This document shows, piece after piece, positions 54,901-64,000 of a DNA stretch of 64,000 nt; within the stretch, counting starts at the first letter, position 1; each line of letters starts with the position of its first letter. The DNA comes from Puniceicoccaceae bacterium 5H. GTDB lineage: Bacteria; Verrucomicrobiota; Verrucomicrobiia; Opitutales; Oceanipulchritudinaceae. A model generated the notes under the pieces. That model made no database searches. It was not told where the DNA came from and was given only the letters and a program-made list of their open reading frames with translations. Both the position numbers and the translations under genes were made by a program. The DNA lies in the NCBI GenBank assembly GCA_009772895.1, contig WOUP01000008.1, forward strand, positions 1-64,000, read 5' to 3'.

Positions 54901-55218
54901 ATGAACGACACCCAAGGACAAGAAATCGTCCACGCCCACGATGTACTCCACCTCATGGTCGGCGCCTGCCGTCCGTTGCCCCGCATGCACCTATTGTTGA
55001 GCATGGAAGCCTATTTCGGCCACGAGGCCCGTTACGTCACCTGTCAGGATCCGGATGGACTGACGGCTGAGGAACTGATCGCCGTCCTGGAAGACCGCAG
55101 CAAGATCGTGATGACTGAGGGCGGCTATATCCCGAACTTCGGGCAGTCCTGCGATCACGACCATGATCATGACCACGAGGGCGGCTGCGATCATCATCAC
55201 GGACACTGCCAGCACTAG
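54901..55218 (+). CDS. YecH-like (DUF2492) metal-binding protein with His-rich tail
   Basis: A 105-residue soluble protein. The N-terminal part (VHAHDVLHLMVGACRPL) and mid part (FGHEARYVTCQDPDGLTAEEL) match the DUF2492 order of YecH: HxHxVLxxM, then FGxxARxxTC then LTAxxLI. The last 25 residues are Asp/His-rich (CDHDHDHDHEGGCDHHH). Such tails bind nickel, zinc or iron. It has its own terminator and lies between nifA and nifH, so it may handle metals for nitrogenase, but this is inference. Confidence 0.75.
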   Translation: MNDTQGQEIVHAHDVLHLMVGACRPLPRMHLLLSMEAYFGHEARYVTCQDPDGLTAEELIAVLEDRSKIVMTEGGYIPNFGQSCDHDHDHDHEGGCDHHHGHCQH

Positions 55219-55241
55219 CATCCGCTTTTGCTCATCCGCTC

Positions 55242-55271
55242 AATACCGCCTCCCTCTTGGGACGCGGTATT
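55242..55271 (+). terminator. Terminator after the yecH-like gene
   Basis: AATACCGC/GCGGTATT stem with a 14-base loop, then TTTTTA. It stops read-through into nifH. Confidence 0.8.
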
Positions 55272-55307
55272 TTTTATACCCCTACGCCCGCACGGCAGAT
55301 TTTTGCG

Positions 55308-55325
55308 TCCTACCAAAACGTAGGA
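55308..55325. promoter_or_regulatory. Dyad upstream of nifH
   Basis: TCCTAC and GTAGGA form an inverted repeat with a 6-base spacer, about 130 bases before the -24 element. That is the usual distance for an activator site, but it does not match TGT-N10-ACA. Confidence 0.35.
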
Positions 55326-55388
55326 TCCGTTCCGACATCCGACGGAGATGTAGTTTTTACCGTCACCTTCCAGCTACCAAAACCGGCC

Positions 55389-55445
55389 TTAACTGATTCA
55401 TCAGTATCACAAAAACACATATCATACTATAATTCAATCAGTTAA
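55389..55445. repeat. Inverted repeat upstream of nifH
   Basis: TTAACTGATT at 55389-55398 and AATCAGTTAA at 55436-55445 are perfect inverted 10-mers. The first lies partly within a small palindrome ACTGATTCATCAGT at 55392-55405. They end 7 bases before the -24 element and may be regulator sites. Confidence 0.5.
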
Positions 55446-56363
<918 letters not shown>

Positions 56364-56414
56364 GCCCTCCAGCCATCGGAGCACCCCTCCCTCACCATCA
56401 ACACCCTTTTCACC

Positions 56415-58082
56415 ATGTCCGAAGAAACAGCCAACGGTAAAGGTCCTCTGGGAGTCGAAGGACCGAGCCCAGCCGAGGCAATGGAACAAATGCTCGAGGT
56501 CTATCCCAAGAAGACCAAGCGCAAGCGCGGGAAGCAGATGCTGCTCAACGACCCGCAAACACCGAAAGAGATCGGCGCCAACAGCCGCACCGTGCCCGGT
56601 ATCATCACCCAACGCGGTTGCTCCTATGCCGGGTGTAAGGGTGTGGTGATCGGGCCGATCTACGACATCCTTCACATCACCCACGGCCCCATCGGTTGCG
56701 GCTGGTACAGCTGGCTCTCTCGCCGGAACATGACCAAGATCCGCGCCGAAGGAGAGACGAACTACCTCCAGTACTCCATGTCGACCGACATGCAGGAAGA
56801 GCAGATCGTCTTCGGGGGCGAAAAGAAGCTGAAGGAAGCCATCCGCGAGGCCTACGAGGAATTCAAGCCCAAGGCCATCAGCGTCTACGCCACCTGCCCG
56901 GTCGGCCTCATCGGCGACGACATCCACAGCGTCTGCCGCGACATGAAGAAGGAGCTGGGGATCAACATCTTCGGTTTCTCCTGCGAAGGCTACAAAGGGG
57001 TCAGCCAATCCGCCGGTCACCACATCGCCAACAACGGCGTGTTCAAGAACATGATCGGCCTGGACGACACACCCGTCGAAGCCAAATACAAGATCAACAT
57101 CCTCGGTGAATACAACATCGGGGGTGACGCCTGGGAGATCGATCGCATCCTGCGCCTCTGCGGGATCCACATCATCGGCACCCTCTCCGGCGGCGTCAGC
57201 TACGACGAGATCTGCAACTGCCACATGGCCGACCTCAACGTGGTCATGTGCCACCGCTCCATCAACTACATGGCCGAGATGATGGAGACGAAGTTCGGTA
57301 TCCCGTGGTTCAAGGTCAACTTCATCGGCCTCGAAGGCACCAAGAAGAGCCTGCGCAAGATCGCCCAGTACTTCGGCGAAAAGGAACTGATCGACCGCGT
57401 CGAGGAAGTCATCGCCGCCGAGATGGCCGAGGTGCGCCCCGTCGTTCAGGACGTGCGCAAGCGCACCGAAGGCAAGACGGCCGCGCTCTTCGTCGGCGGT
57501 TCTCGCGCCCACCATTACCAGGACTTGTTCCAGGACATGGGCATGAAGGTCATCAGCGCGGGCTACGAGTTTGCCCACCGCGACGACTACGAAGGCCGCG
57601 ACGTGCTCCCGCACATCAAGGTCGACGCCGATACCCGCAACATCGAGGAGCTCGAAGTCGAGCAGGACACCGAGCGCTTCAACCTGCGCAACACCGTGGA
57701 GCGCAAGAAGAGCCTCGAAGACTCCGGCTTCGATTTCAGCGACTACGAGGGCATGATGCGCCAGATGGCCAAGGATACGCTCGTGATCGACGACATCTCC
57801 CACCACGAAATGGAAAAGCTGATCGAGCTGTATCACCCGGACATCATCGGCTCCGGCATCAAGGACAAGTACGTGATCGAAAAGATGGGTGTGCCCTGCA
57901 AGCAGCTGCACAGCTACGACTACGGTGGTCCTTATGCCGGCTTCAAGGGAGCGATCAATTTCTTCAAGGAAGTCGACCGCATGACTTCCACCAAGGTCTG
58001 GAAGCTGGTCCGTGCCCCCTGGCACGAAGACGCTTCCGGCGAAGCCTCGGCCGACGCCGAACTCGCGAACGCTTCCGTATAA
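56415..58082 (+). CDS. nifD: Nitrogenase MoFe protein alpha chain
   Basis: A 555-residue subunit. P-cluster cysteines are near 69 (GCSYAG), 95 (GPIGCGWYS) and 151 (YATCPVG). FeMo-cofactor ligands are Cys about 269 (VMCHRSINY) and His about 489 (HSYDYGGPY); the Gln/His pair is in GVSQSAGHHIAN. About 55 extra residues lie around 390-445, a hallmark of group II (Clostridium-type) NifD. A 40-residue Lys-rich N-terminal extension precedes the core. It should be a molybdenum enzyme: no anfG/vnfG gene lies between nifD and nifK. Spaced 51 bases from nifH. Confidence 0.97.
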   Translation: MSEETANGKGPLGVEGPSPAEAMEQMLEVYPKKTKRKRGKQMLLNDPQTPKEIGANSRTVPGIITQRGCSYAGCKGVVIGPIYDILHITHGPIGCGWYSWLSRRNMTKIRAEGETNYLQYSMSTDMQEEQIVFGGEKKLKEAIREAYEEFKPKAISVYATCPVGLIGDDIHSVCRDMKKELGINIFGFSCEGYKGVSQSAGHHIANNGVFKNMIGLDDTPVEAKYKINILGEYNIGGDAWEIDRILRLCGIHIIGTLSGGVSYDEICNCHMADLNVVMCHRSINYMAEMMETKFGIPWFKVNFIGLEGTKKSLRKIAQYFGEKELIDRVEEVIAAEMAEVRPVVQDVRKRTEGKTAALFVGGSRAHHYQDLFQDMGMKVISAGYEFAHRDDYEGRDVLPHIKVDADTRNIEELEVEQDTERFNLRNTVERKKSLEDSGFDFSDYEGMMRQMAKDTLVIDDISHHEMEKLIELYHPDIIGSGIKDKYVIEKMGVPCKQLHSYDYGGPYAGFKGAINFFKEVDRMTSTKVWKLVRAPWHEDASGEASADAELANASV

Positions 58083-58138
58083 GTCAGTTAGAATCCGACA
58101 CTCATACAGCACACGCCCTATTCCGGATCCAACCGGAG

Positions 58139-58166
58139 CCACTCCGCCCCTCGACAGGCGGGGTGG
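58139..58166 (+). other. Intercistronic hairpin between nifD and nifK
   Basis: CCACTCCGCC/GGCGGGGTGG stem (10 pairs with one G-T) and an 8-base loop, no T tract after. It is more likely an mRNA stability element than a terminator. Confidence 0.45.
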
Positions 58167-58215
58167 TCTCGGGGGCAGTGCCCACCGTCCGCCACTTTTC
58201 CAACCCACTTTCACA

Positions 58216-59592
58216 ATGCTCGAAGGCACCACTTCCGAAATTCGCGAACGTAAGGCCCTGCGGGTCAATCCCGCCAAGACATGCCAGCCCATCGGGGCCA
58301 TGTATGCGGCCCTGGGGATCAACGGCTGCATGCCCCACAGCCACGGTTCGCAAGGCTGCTGCGCCTACCACCGCAGCCAGCTCACCCGCCACTACAAGGA
58401 GCCCGTCGTCGCCACGACCAGTTCCTTCACCGAAGGCGCCTCGGTCTTCGGCGGCATGGCCAACCTGACCACCGCCCTGGACAACATCTTCACGATCTAC
58501 GACCCGAAGATGGTGGCCGTCCACACCACCTGCCTCTCGGAAGTCATCGGCGACGACATCCCGATGATCATCGCGAAGGCAAAGAAGGACGGCAAGATCC
58601 CCGAGGACAAGATCGTCATCCACACCAACACGCCGAGCTTCGTGGGCTCGCACGTCACCGGGTTTTCCAACCAGTGCGCCTCCACGATCAAATACCTCTC
58701 CAAGAGCAGCGGCGAAACGAAGAACGTGGTCAACCTCTTCCCGGGCTGGGTCGAACCCGCCGACATGCGCGAGATCAAGCGCCTGGCAGGGGCCATGGGC
58801 CTCGACTACATCCTCTTCCCCGACACCTCCGACGTGCTCGATTCGCCGCAAACCGGCTACTACAAGATGTATCCGGACGGCGGCACGACCCTCGAGCAAC
58901 TCGAGGCCATGGGCGACAGCTTCCAGACGATCGCCATGGGGCCCCTCTGCTCGCAGGCCGCCGCCGAACAGCTCGAAAAGCAGTGCAACGTGCCGGCCAA
59001 GGTCATCGACCTGCCCATCGGCCTCAAGGCCACGGATGCCTTCATCGACGCCCTGCGCGTCGCGGGCGACGTGAGCGTGCCGGAGGAGATCGACAAGGAG
59101 CGCGGCCGCCTGGTGGACATGATCAGCGACATGTCGCAATACTTCCACCAAAAGAAGGTGGCCCTGTTCGGCGACCCGGACCACCTGATCAGCATGACGC
59201 AGTTTCTGGTGGATGTCGGCATGACGCCGGCCATCGTCGTCACCGGCACGCCGGGCAAGAAGTTCGAACGGCGTATCCATGAGATCTGCGCCGACACCAA
59301 TCCCGACGTGGTGGCCCTCGCCTTCAGCGACATCCACTACCTGCACCAGTGGATCAAGCAAAACCCGGTGGACCTGCTGATGGGCAATACCTACGGCAAG
59401 TTCGTCGCCCGCGCCGAAAAGAACCTTCCGTTCATCCGCTTCGGCTTCCCGATCCTCGACCGGGTCGGCCACCGCGCCTTCCCCACCGTGGGCTACGCGG
59501 GCGCCTTGCGCCTGCTCGAAAAGATCACGGACGCTTTCTTCGACTTACGTGATCGGAATGATTCCGACGAAAACGTGGAATTGGTCCTCTAA
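58216..59592 (+). CDS. nifK: Nitrogenase MoFe protein beta chain
   Basis: A 458-residue subunit. P-cluster cysteines are near 23 (KTCQPIGAMYA), 48 (GSQGCCAYHR) and 106 (HTTCLSEVIGDD). FAKMEN-type loop residues follow in TPSFVGSHVTGF. The N-terminus is short, lacking the about 50-residue extension of cluster I NifK; 458 residues is typical of group II. ATG at 58216 gives the family start. A longer open frame upstream crosses the nifD-nifK space and was rejected. Confidence 0.97.
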   Translation: MLEGTTSEIRERKALRVNPAKTCQPIGAMYAALGINGCMPHSHGSQGCCAYHRSQLTRHYKEPVVATTSSFTEGASVFGGMANLTTALDNIFTIYDPKMVAVHTTCLSEVIGDDIPMIIAKAKKDGKIPEDKIVIHTNTPSFVGSHVTGFSNQCASTIKYLSKSSGETKNVVNLFPGWVEPADMREIKRLAGAMGLDYILFPDTSDVLDSPQTGYYKMYPDGGTTLEQLEAMGDSFQTIAMGPLCSQAAAEQLEKQCNVPAKVIDLPIGLKATDAFIDALRVAGDVSVPEEIDKERGRLVDMISDMSQYFHQKKVALFGDPDHLISMTQFLVDVGMTPAIVVTGTPGKKFERRIHEICADTNPDVVALAFSDIHYLHQWIKQNPVDLLMGNTYGKFVARAEKNLPFIRFGFPILDRVGHRAFPTVGYAGALRLLEKITDAFFDLRDRNDSDENVELVL

Positions 59593-59638
59593 TTCGTCCG
59601 GCACGCCTTCCTCTTGATATCAGAGTAAGGGAGTTCAT

Positions 59639-61030
59639 ATGACGGCTAATATCCATATCCTACCCGGACGGGAGGACCAAGTCTGGCAGAAGGGTTCCGG
59701 CGGTAACCTGGCGTGCGACCGCCGGAGCCTCGCAGGCTCCGTGACCCAGCGTGCCTGCGCCTTCTGTGGATCCCGCGTCGTCCTCTACCCTATCGCTGAT
59801 GCGCTGCACATCGTCCACGGGCCCATTGGCTGCGCGGTCTACAACTGGGACATCCGGGGCTCTCTGTCCTCGGGCCCCCAGCTCCACCGCAACAGCTTTT
59901 CCACGGACTTGCAGGAGAAGGAAGTCATCTTCGGCGGCGAAAAGAAACTGCACGCCTCGCTCGTCGAACTGATCCAATACTACCAGCCCAAGGCGGCTTT
60001 CGTCTACTCCACCTGCATCGTCGGCCTCATCGGAGACGACGTGCAGGCGGTGTGCAAGGCGGTGAGCCGCGAAACGGGCATCGACGTCATCCCCGTCGAA
60101 TCGCCCGGCTTCAAGGGCACGAAAAAGACCGGCTACCAGGCCGCGTGCGAGGCGGCGTTCAAGCTCGTCGGCACCGGCGATACCAGCCAGATCGGCCCCT
60201 ACAGCATCAACCTGCTCGGCGAGTTCAACATCGCGGGCGAGGCCTGGATGATCAAGCGCTACTTCGAGCGCATGGGCATCGAAGTCGTCGCCACCATCAC
60301 CGGCGACGGCCGGGTGGACGACCTCCGCCGGTGCCACGGCGCCAAGCTCAACCTCGTCCAGTGCTCCGGCTCGATGACGCACCTCGCCAAGCGTCTGGAC
60401 GAAGACTACGGGGTGCCCTTCCAACGCGTCTCTTTCTTCGGCCTCGAAGACACCGCCCGCGCGCTCTATGCCGCCGCCGAGTTCTTTGGCGATCCGGCCC
60501 TGATGGAGCGGGCGCAGGAGATCGTGTACGAGGAGATCGCCAAGATCACCCCGCGCCTGAAGGAATACCGCAAGCGCCTGAAGGGCAAGAAGGCCGCGCT
60601 CTACGTCGGCGGCGCTTTCAAGGCCTTTTCCCTGGTGCTGGCCCTGCGCGCCCTCGGCATGAAAACGGTCCTCGCCGGCACCCAGACCGGCAGTGCCGAA
60701 GACTACGAACAACTGAAGGAGATCTGCGACCCGGGCACCGTGATCGTCGATGACTCCAATCCGCTGGAGCTCGCCAAGTTTGTGCTCGAGAAGGACGTGG
60801 ATCTCTTCATCGGCGGCGTCAAGGAACGCCCCATCGCTTTCAAACTCGGGGTCGCTTTTTGCGACCACAACCACGAACGCAAGATCCCGCTCGCGGGCTT
60901 CGAGGGCATGCTGAACTTCGCCGAAGAAGTCGCCAACTCCGTCCTCAGCCCCATCTGGCGATTCGCGCCGCGCCGCATGGCTCAAGCCCTCAACCCGAAG
61001 GAGGATTCCCACCATGAGTGCAACTGCTGA
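59639..61030 (+). CDS. nifE: FeMo-cofactor scaffold NifE
   Basis: A 463-residue NifD-like scaffold that with NifN receives the NifB product and finishes the FeMo-cofactor. It has RACAFCGSRVVLYPIADALH and HGPIGCAVYNWDIRG, the NifE pattern with its cluster cysteines. A GGGAG ribosome site lies at the right distance before the ATG. It overlaps nifN by 17 bases. Confidence 0.96.
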   Translation: MTANIHILPGREDQVWQKGSGGNLACDRRSLAGSVTQRACAFCGSRVVLYPIADALHIVHGPIGCAVYNWDIRGSLSSGPQLHRNSFSTDLQEKEVIFGGEKKLHASLVELIQYYQPKAAFVYSTCIVGLIGDDVQAVCKAVSRETGIDVIPVESPGFKGTKKTGYQAACEAAFKLVGTGDTSQIGPYSINLLGEFNIAGEAWMIKRYFERMGIEVVATITGDGRVDDLRRCHGAKLNLVQCSGSMTHLAKRLDEDYGVPFQRVSFFGLEDTARALYAAAEFFGDPALMERAQEIVYEEIAKITPRLKEYRKRLKGKKAALYVGGAFKAFSLVLALRALGMKTVLAGTQTGSAEDYEQLKEICDPGTVIVDDSNPLELAKFVLEKDVDLFIGGVKERPIAFKLGVAFCDHNHERKIPLAGFEGMLNFAEEVANSVLSPIWRFAPRRMAQALNPKEDSHHECNC

Positions 61031-62399
61031 AATGACGCCCGCCCAGGCCCCCCGCAGCGCCACCCAGAACGCGTGCAAGCTCTGCGCGCCGCTCGGGGCC
61101 TCGATGGTCTTCAAAGGCGTGCAAGGCTGCCTGCCCTTCCTGCACGGGAGCCAGGGCTGCGCCACCTACATCCGGCGCTACATGATCAGCCACTTTCGTG
61201 AGCCGGTGGACATCGCCTCCTCCAGTTTCTCCGAGGACGACGCCATTTTCGGGGGCGCGCGCAACTTCGCCACGGGCGTGGAGAACGTGATCAACCAGTA
61301 TCAGCCCGAGATCATCGGCGTCGCCACCACCTGCCTTTCCGAGACGATCGGCGAGAATATGATCGGCATGATCCGCGAATACCAAGAGCGGTATGCCGGC
61401 CAGGGCGCGCCCTTGGTGCATGTGTCGACCCCCTCCTACTCCGGCACCCACAGCGAGGGCTTCCACGCCGCCGTCAAGGCACTGGTGGAGCAGCTCGTGC
61501 CGCCGGAATCGGTGACTCACCGCGACACGACGCGCCTGAACATATTGCCGGGCATGGTCTCCTGTGCCGATTTGCGCCACCTGCGCGAACTGGTGGGCCT
61601 CTACGGCCTGAGCGCGACCCTGCTCCCGGATTACAACCAGACGCTCGAGGGCGAGAGCTGGGATCAATACCACCGCATTTCGCCAGGCGGCACCACGCTG
61701 GAGGAGATCCGCGAGATGGGAGCCAACGCCGCCACCCTCGAGTTGGGGCATACCCTCGCCCTGCAAAAGGAATCGGCGGGCGCCTGGCTGGAGAACCACA
61801 CGGGCGTTCATTGCCACCACGCAGGTCTGCCGATCGGCATCCGCCTCAGCGACGCTTTCTTTACCGCCCTGTCGCAGGCCACCGGGCGCACCATGCCCGA
61901 CAGCCTGCGCGCCGAGCGCGGCCGCTTGGTCGACGCCTACGTCGATGCCCACAAATACATCGCCGGGCGCCGGGTCGCCATCGTGGGTGAGCCCGACCTC
62001 GTGACCTCCCTCGCCGCCTTCGTCAGCGAGATCGGCCTGCAGCCGGTGCTGTGTGCCACGGGCTCCAAGCTCAAGGGCTGGGCCGAACAGGTCGCGGCCG
62101 AGATCGAGCCGGGCATCGAAAAGCCGGAGATCGTCAAAGGCGCCGACCACGCCCAGTTCTCCGCCCGCTGCCGCGCGCTGCAGCCCGACATGCTGATCGG
62201 CAGCAGCAAGGTCTACCCACTGGCGCGAGAACTGGATGTGCCGTTGGTGCGCGTCGGCTTCCCCCTGCACGACCGCTTTGGCGCCCAGCGCCTGCTGACC
62301 CTCGGCTACCGCGGCACCCAAAATCTTTTCGACTTGATCGTAAACGCTGTGCTCGCCCGCCGGCAGGACGACTCCGTCACCGGCTACAGCTATCTCTAA
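61014..62399 (+). CDS. nifN: FeMo-cofactor scaffold NifN
   Basis: A 461-residue NifK-like partner of NifE. Opening NACKLCAPLGASMVFKG, then HGSQGCATYIRRYMISHF and IIGVATTCLSETIGEN hold the scaffold cysteines. Length agrees with stand-alone NifN. The last 17 bases of nifE overlap its start, so the two are translated in step. Confidence 0.96.
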   Translation: MSATAEMTPAQAPRSATQNACKLCAPLGASMVFKGVQGCLPFLHGSQGCATYIRRYMISHFREPVDIASSSFSEDDAIFGGARNFATGVENVINQYQPEIIGVATTCLSETIGENMIGMIREYQERYAGQGAPLVHVSTPSYSGTHSEGFHAAVKALVEQLVPPESVTHRDTTRLNILPGMVSCADLRHLRELVGLYGLSATLLPDYNQTLEGESWDQYHRISPGGTTLEEIREMGANAATLELGHTLALQKESAGAWLENHTGVHCHHAGLPIGIRLSDAFFTALSQATGRTMPDSLRAERGRLVDAYVDAHKYIAGRRVAIVGEPDLVTSLAAFVSEIGLQPVLCATGSKLKGWAEQVAAEIEPGIEKPEIVKGADHAQFSARCRALQPDMLIGSSKVYPLARELDVPLVRVGFPLHDRFGAQRLLTLGYRGTQNLFDLIVNAVLARRQDDSVTGYSYL

Positions 62400-62418
62400 C
62401 CTTCGACCACCTCTTCAC

Positions 62419-63738
62419 ATGGAAACGGCTACCGCTCCGCAACGCCTCACACCGGGCGAGATCAATCTGGAAAACCACCCGTGCTTCAACCGGGACGTGT
62501 GCCACAAGGTCGGGCGCATCCACCTGCCCGTGGCGCCGCAGTGCAACATCCAGTGCAACTACTGCAACCGCAAGTTCGACTGCGTCAACGAAAGCCGTCC
62601 GGGCGTCACCTCTACCATCCTTTCTCCCGGCCAGGCCCTCGCCTACCTCGACAGCATCATGGACCTGCGCGACGACATCACCGTCGTCGGCATCGCTGGC
62701 CCGGGCGATCCCTTTGCCAACCCGGAAGCCACGATGGAGACCTTCCGGCTCGTGCGCGCCAAGTATCCGGAGATGATCCTCTGCCTGTCGACCAACGGTC
62801 TCGGCCTGACGGAGGCCTATGTGCAGGAACTGGCGGAACTGCAAGTGAGCCACGTCACGTTGACCATCAACGCGGTCGATCCGGCGATCGGGGGCCAGGT
62901 GTATGCCTGGGCGCGCCAGAACAAGCGCATTTTCCGCCACGAGCAAGCCGGCGCGCTGATGATCGAACACCAGATGCAGGCGCTGCGCTGGATCAAGCAG
63001 TATGGCATGATCGCCAAGGTCAACTCCATCATCGTGCCGGGCGTCAACGACACCCATATCCCGGAAATTGCCAAGGAAGTGGCCGCGATGGGGGCCGACC
63101 TCATGAACTGCATCCCGCTGCTGCCGACCGCCGATACCGCTTTTGCCGACCTTCCAGAGCCGGATGCTAAAATGCGCTTCCGCGTGCGCACCCTCTGCGG
63201 CGAACACGTCAACCAGATGACGCACTGCGCACGGTGCCGCGCGGACGCCATCGGCCGACTGAGCGAGCCGATGACCGAAGAGATCCAGGCCCTGATCCAG
63301 CGCAGCGCGCGCCTGCCGATCAACCCGCAGGAATCGCGCCCCTACGTCGCCGTCGCCACCCGCGAGGGCATGCTCGTCAACCGCCACCTCGGTGAGACGA
63401 TGGTCTTCACCGTCTACGGCGTGGACCCGGAGGATGAGGAAGAGTTCACCATCGTCGGCACGCGCAAGGCCCCGCCCACGGGCGGCCGCGACGACCGCTG
63501 GAAGGAGCTCGCCGAGACGCTGCACGACTGCCGTGCCGTGCTCGTGGCCGCCTCGGGCAGCACGCCCAAAAAGGTGCTCACGGACGCCGGCATCCAGGTG
63601 ATCGAGATGGAGGGCCTGATCGAGTTCGGCCTGCGCCACCTCTTCCATGGCGAGACGCTACCGCCCAACCTGCAACGCAGCTTCCAGGGCTGCGGCAAGG
63701 GCCTGACCTGCGGCGGCGACGGCATGGGCTGCGGTTGA
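62419..63738 (+). CDS. nifB: NifB radical SAM enzyme fused to a NifX-like domain
   Basis: A 439-residue enzyme that makes NifB-co, the carbide-bearing iron-sulfur core of the cofactor. The SAM cluster is at about 42, 46 and 49 (QCNIQCNYCNRKFDC). A NifB-specific part follows, with HYCARC-like MTHCARCRADAIG near residue 275. A C-terminal domain (about 310-425) resembles NifX/NafY: YVAVATREGMLVNRHLG. The tail GKGLTCGGDGMGCG adds cysteines. The fusion is common in bacterial NifB. Directly downstream of nifN. Confidence 0.96.
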   Translation: METATAPQRLTPGEINLENHPCFNRDVCHKVGRIHLPVAPQCNIQCNYCNRKFDCVNESRPGVTSTILSPGQALAYLDSIMDLRDDITVVGIAGPGDPFANPEATMETFRLVRAKYPEMILCLSTNGLGLTEAYVQELAELQVSHVTLTINAVDPAIGGQVYAWARQNKRIFRHEQAGALMIEHQMQALRWIKQYGMIAKVNSIIVPGVNDTHIPEIAKEVAAMGADLMNCIPLLPTADTAFADLPEPDAKMRFRVRTLCGEHVNQMTHCARCRADAIGRLSEPMTEEIQALIQRSARLPINPQESRPYVAVATREGMLVNRHLGETMVFTVYGVDPEDEEEFTIVGTRKAPPTGGRDDRWKELAETLHDCRAVLVAASGSTPKKVLTDAGIQVIEMEGLIEFGLRHLFHGETLPPNLQRSFQGCGKGLTCGGDGMGCG

Positions 63739-63789
63739 GCCGCGCCCGCTCTTTATATCCCGGACTAACACAACCGCCAACCTTACCAC

Positions 63790-64000
63790 ATGAAACCGGA
63801 AGTTAAGACAGCGCTGAACGAGCAATACCTGCACGAATTGGGAGCCGCCCACGCCTACCGCGCGCTCGCCTGCTGGTGCGCCTTTAACAGCTACAACGGC
63901 TTCGCCGAGTTCTTTAACAAGCAGAGCGAGGAAGAGCTGGAGCACGCCGAGATGTTCTCGGATTACCTGCTCGACCGCGGCGAAATGCCCGAAGTCGGCG
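63790..64000 (+). CDS. Ferritin-like protein, N-terminal part (cut by window edge)
   Basis: First 70 residues: KPEVKTALNEQYLHELGAAHAYRALACWCAFNSYNGFAEFF in two pieces, then SEEELEHAEMFSDYLLDRG. The EQYLHELGAAHAY helix and the EEELEHAEMF helix carry the ferroxidase carboxylates and histidine of a non-haem ferritin. It lies 51 bases after nifB. Iron storage for the nitrogenase clusters is likely but inferred. Length and C-terminus are not visible. Confidence 0.8.
   Translation, partial: MKPEVKTALNEQYLHELGAAHAYRALACWCAFNSYNGFAEFFNKQSEEELEHAEMFSDYLLDRGEMPEVG

Noticed and set aside
56364-59638. Possibility of an alternative (V or Fe) nitrogenase
   Set aside because: No anfG/vnfG gene lies between the alpha and beta genes, and both nifE and nifN are present with Mo-type nifD and nifK.

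Overview
This window looks like chromosomal DNA of a GC-rich, free-living Gram-negative diazotroph. The best guess is a member of the Verrucomicrobiota, class Opitutae. That is an inference from three things: a group II-like nifD/nifK with a nifENB block, an exosortase joined to an EpsI domain beside an exopolysaccharide locus, and the general gene style (few Shine-Dalgarno sites, tightly overlapping genes).

Left edge (1-2500) is a decayed accessory patch. It holds the 5' end of an IS5-family transposase, a frameshifted stub of a TrwC-type relaxase, two AT-rich immunity-like genes, and the broken C-terminal end of a polymorphic toxin. A related 24-bp sequence lies at both ends of the patch. 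Next (2522-7286) is a TetR-controlled EmrAB/TolC-type export operon with a perfect 20-bp operator palindrome over the regulator's start. A tRNA-Tyr, a DUF2721 membrane protein and a three-gene NMT1/THI5-type ABC importer follow. After these come two tandem ExbD genes, rlmN and metF.

The centre (14116-36806) is an exopolysaccharide region. An exosortase-EpsI fusion faces a block encoding a Wzy-like polymerase with TPRs, a Wzc-like tyrosine kinase co-polymerase, an OPX export protein and a beta-barrel. A second, tightly overlapped operon is led by a NusG/RfaH-like antiterminator. It carries two GT2 and four GT4-like glycosyltransferases plus a GT4 next to an acyltransferase, an O-antigen-ligase-like polymerase and a TPR protein. 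A secreted GH28 hydrolase and an Ohr peroxidase flank it.

Next come an RND tripartite pump with its own TetR gene and three copies of a TGACT-N4-AGTCA-like dyad (37476-44513), a SulP transporter with a double-domain universal stress protein, and a glycerol regulon (glpR, an outer membrane protein, glpF, glpK, glpD).

The right end (53172-64000) is a nitrogen-fixation cluster: nifA, a His-rich YecH-like protein, nifH, nifD, nifK, nifE, nifN, nifB, and a ferritin-like gene cut by the window edge. nifH has a good sigma-54 -24/-12 element, but the usual NifA site TGT-N10-ACA is absent upstream. NifA likely drives nifH and onward, NifHDK form the nitrogenase, NifEN and NifB build its cofactor, and the ferritin may manage iron.
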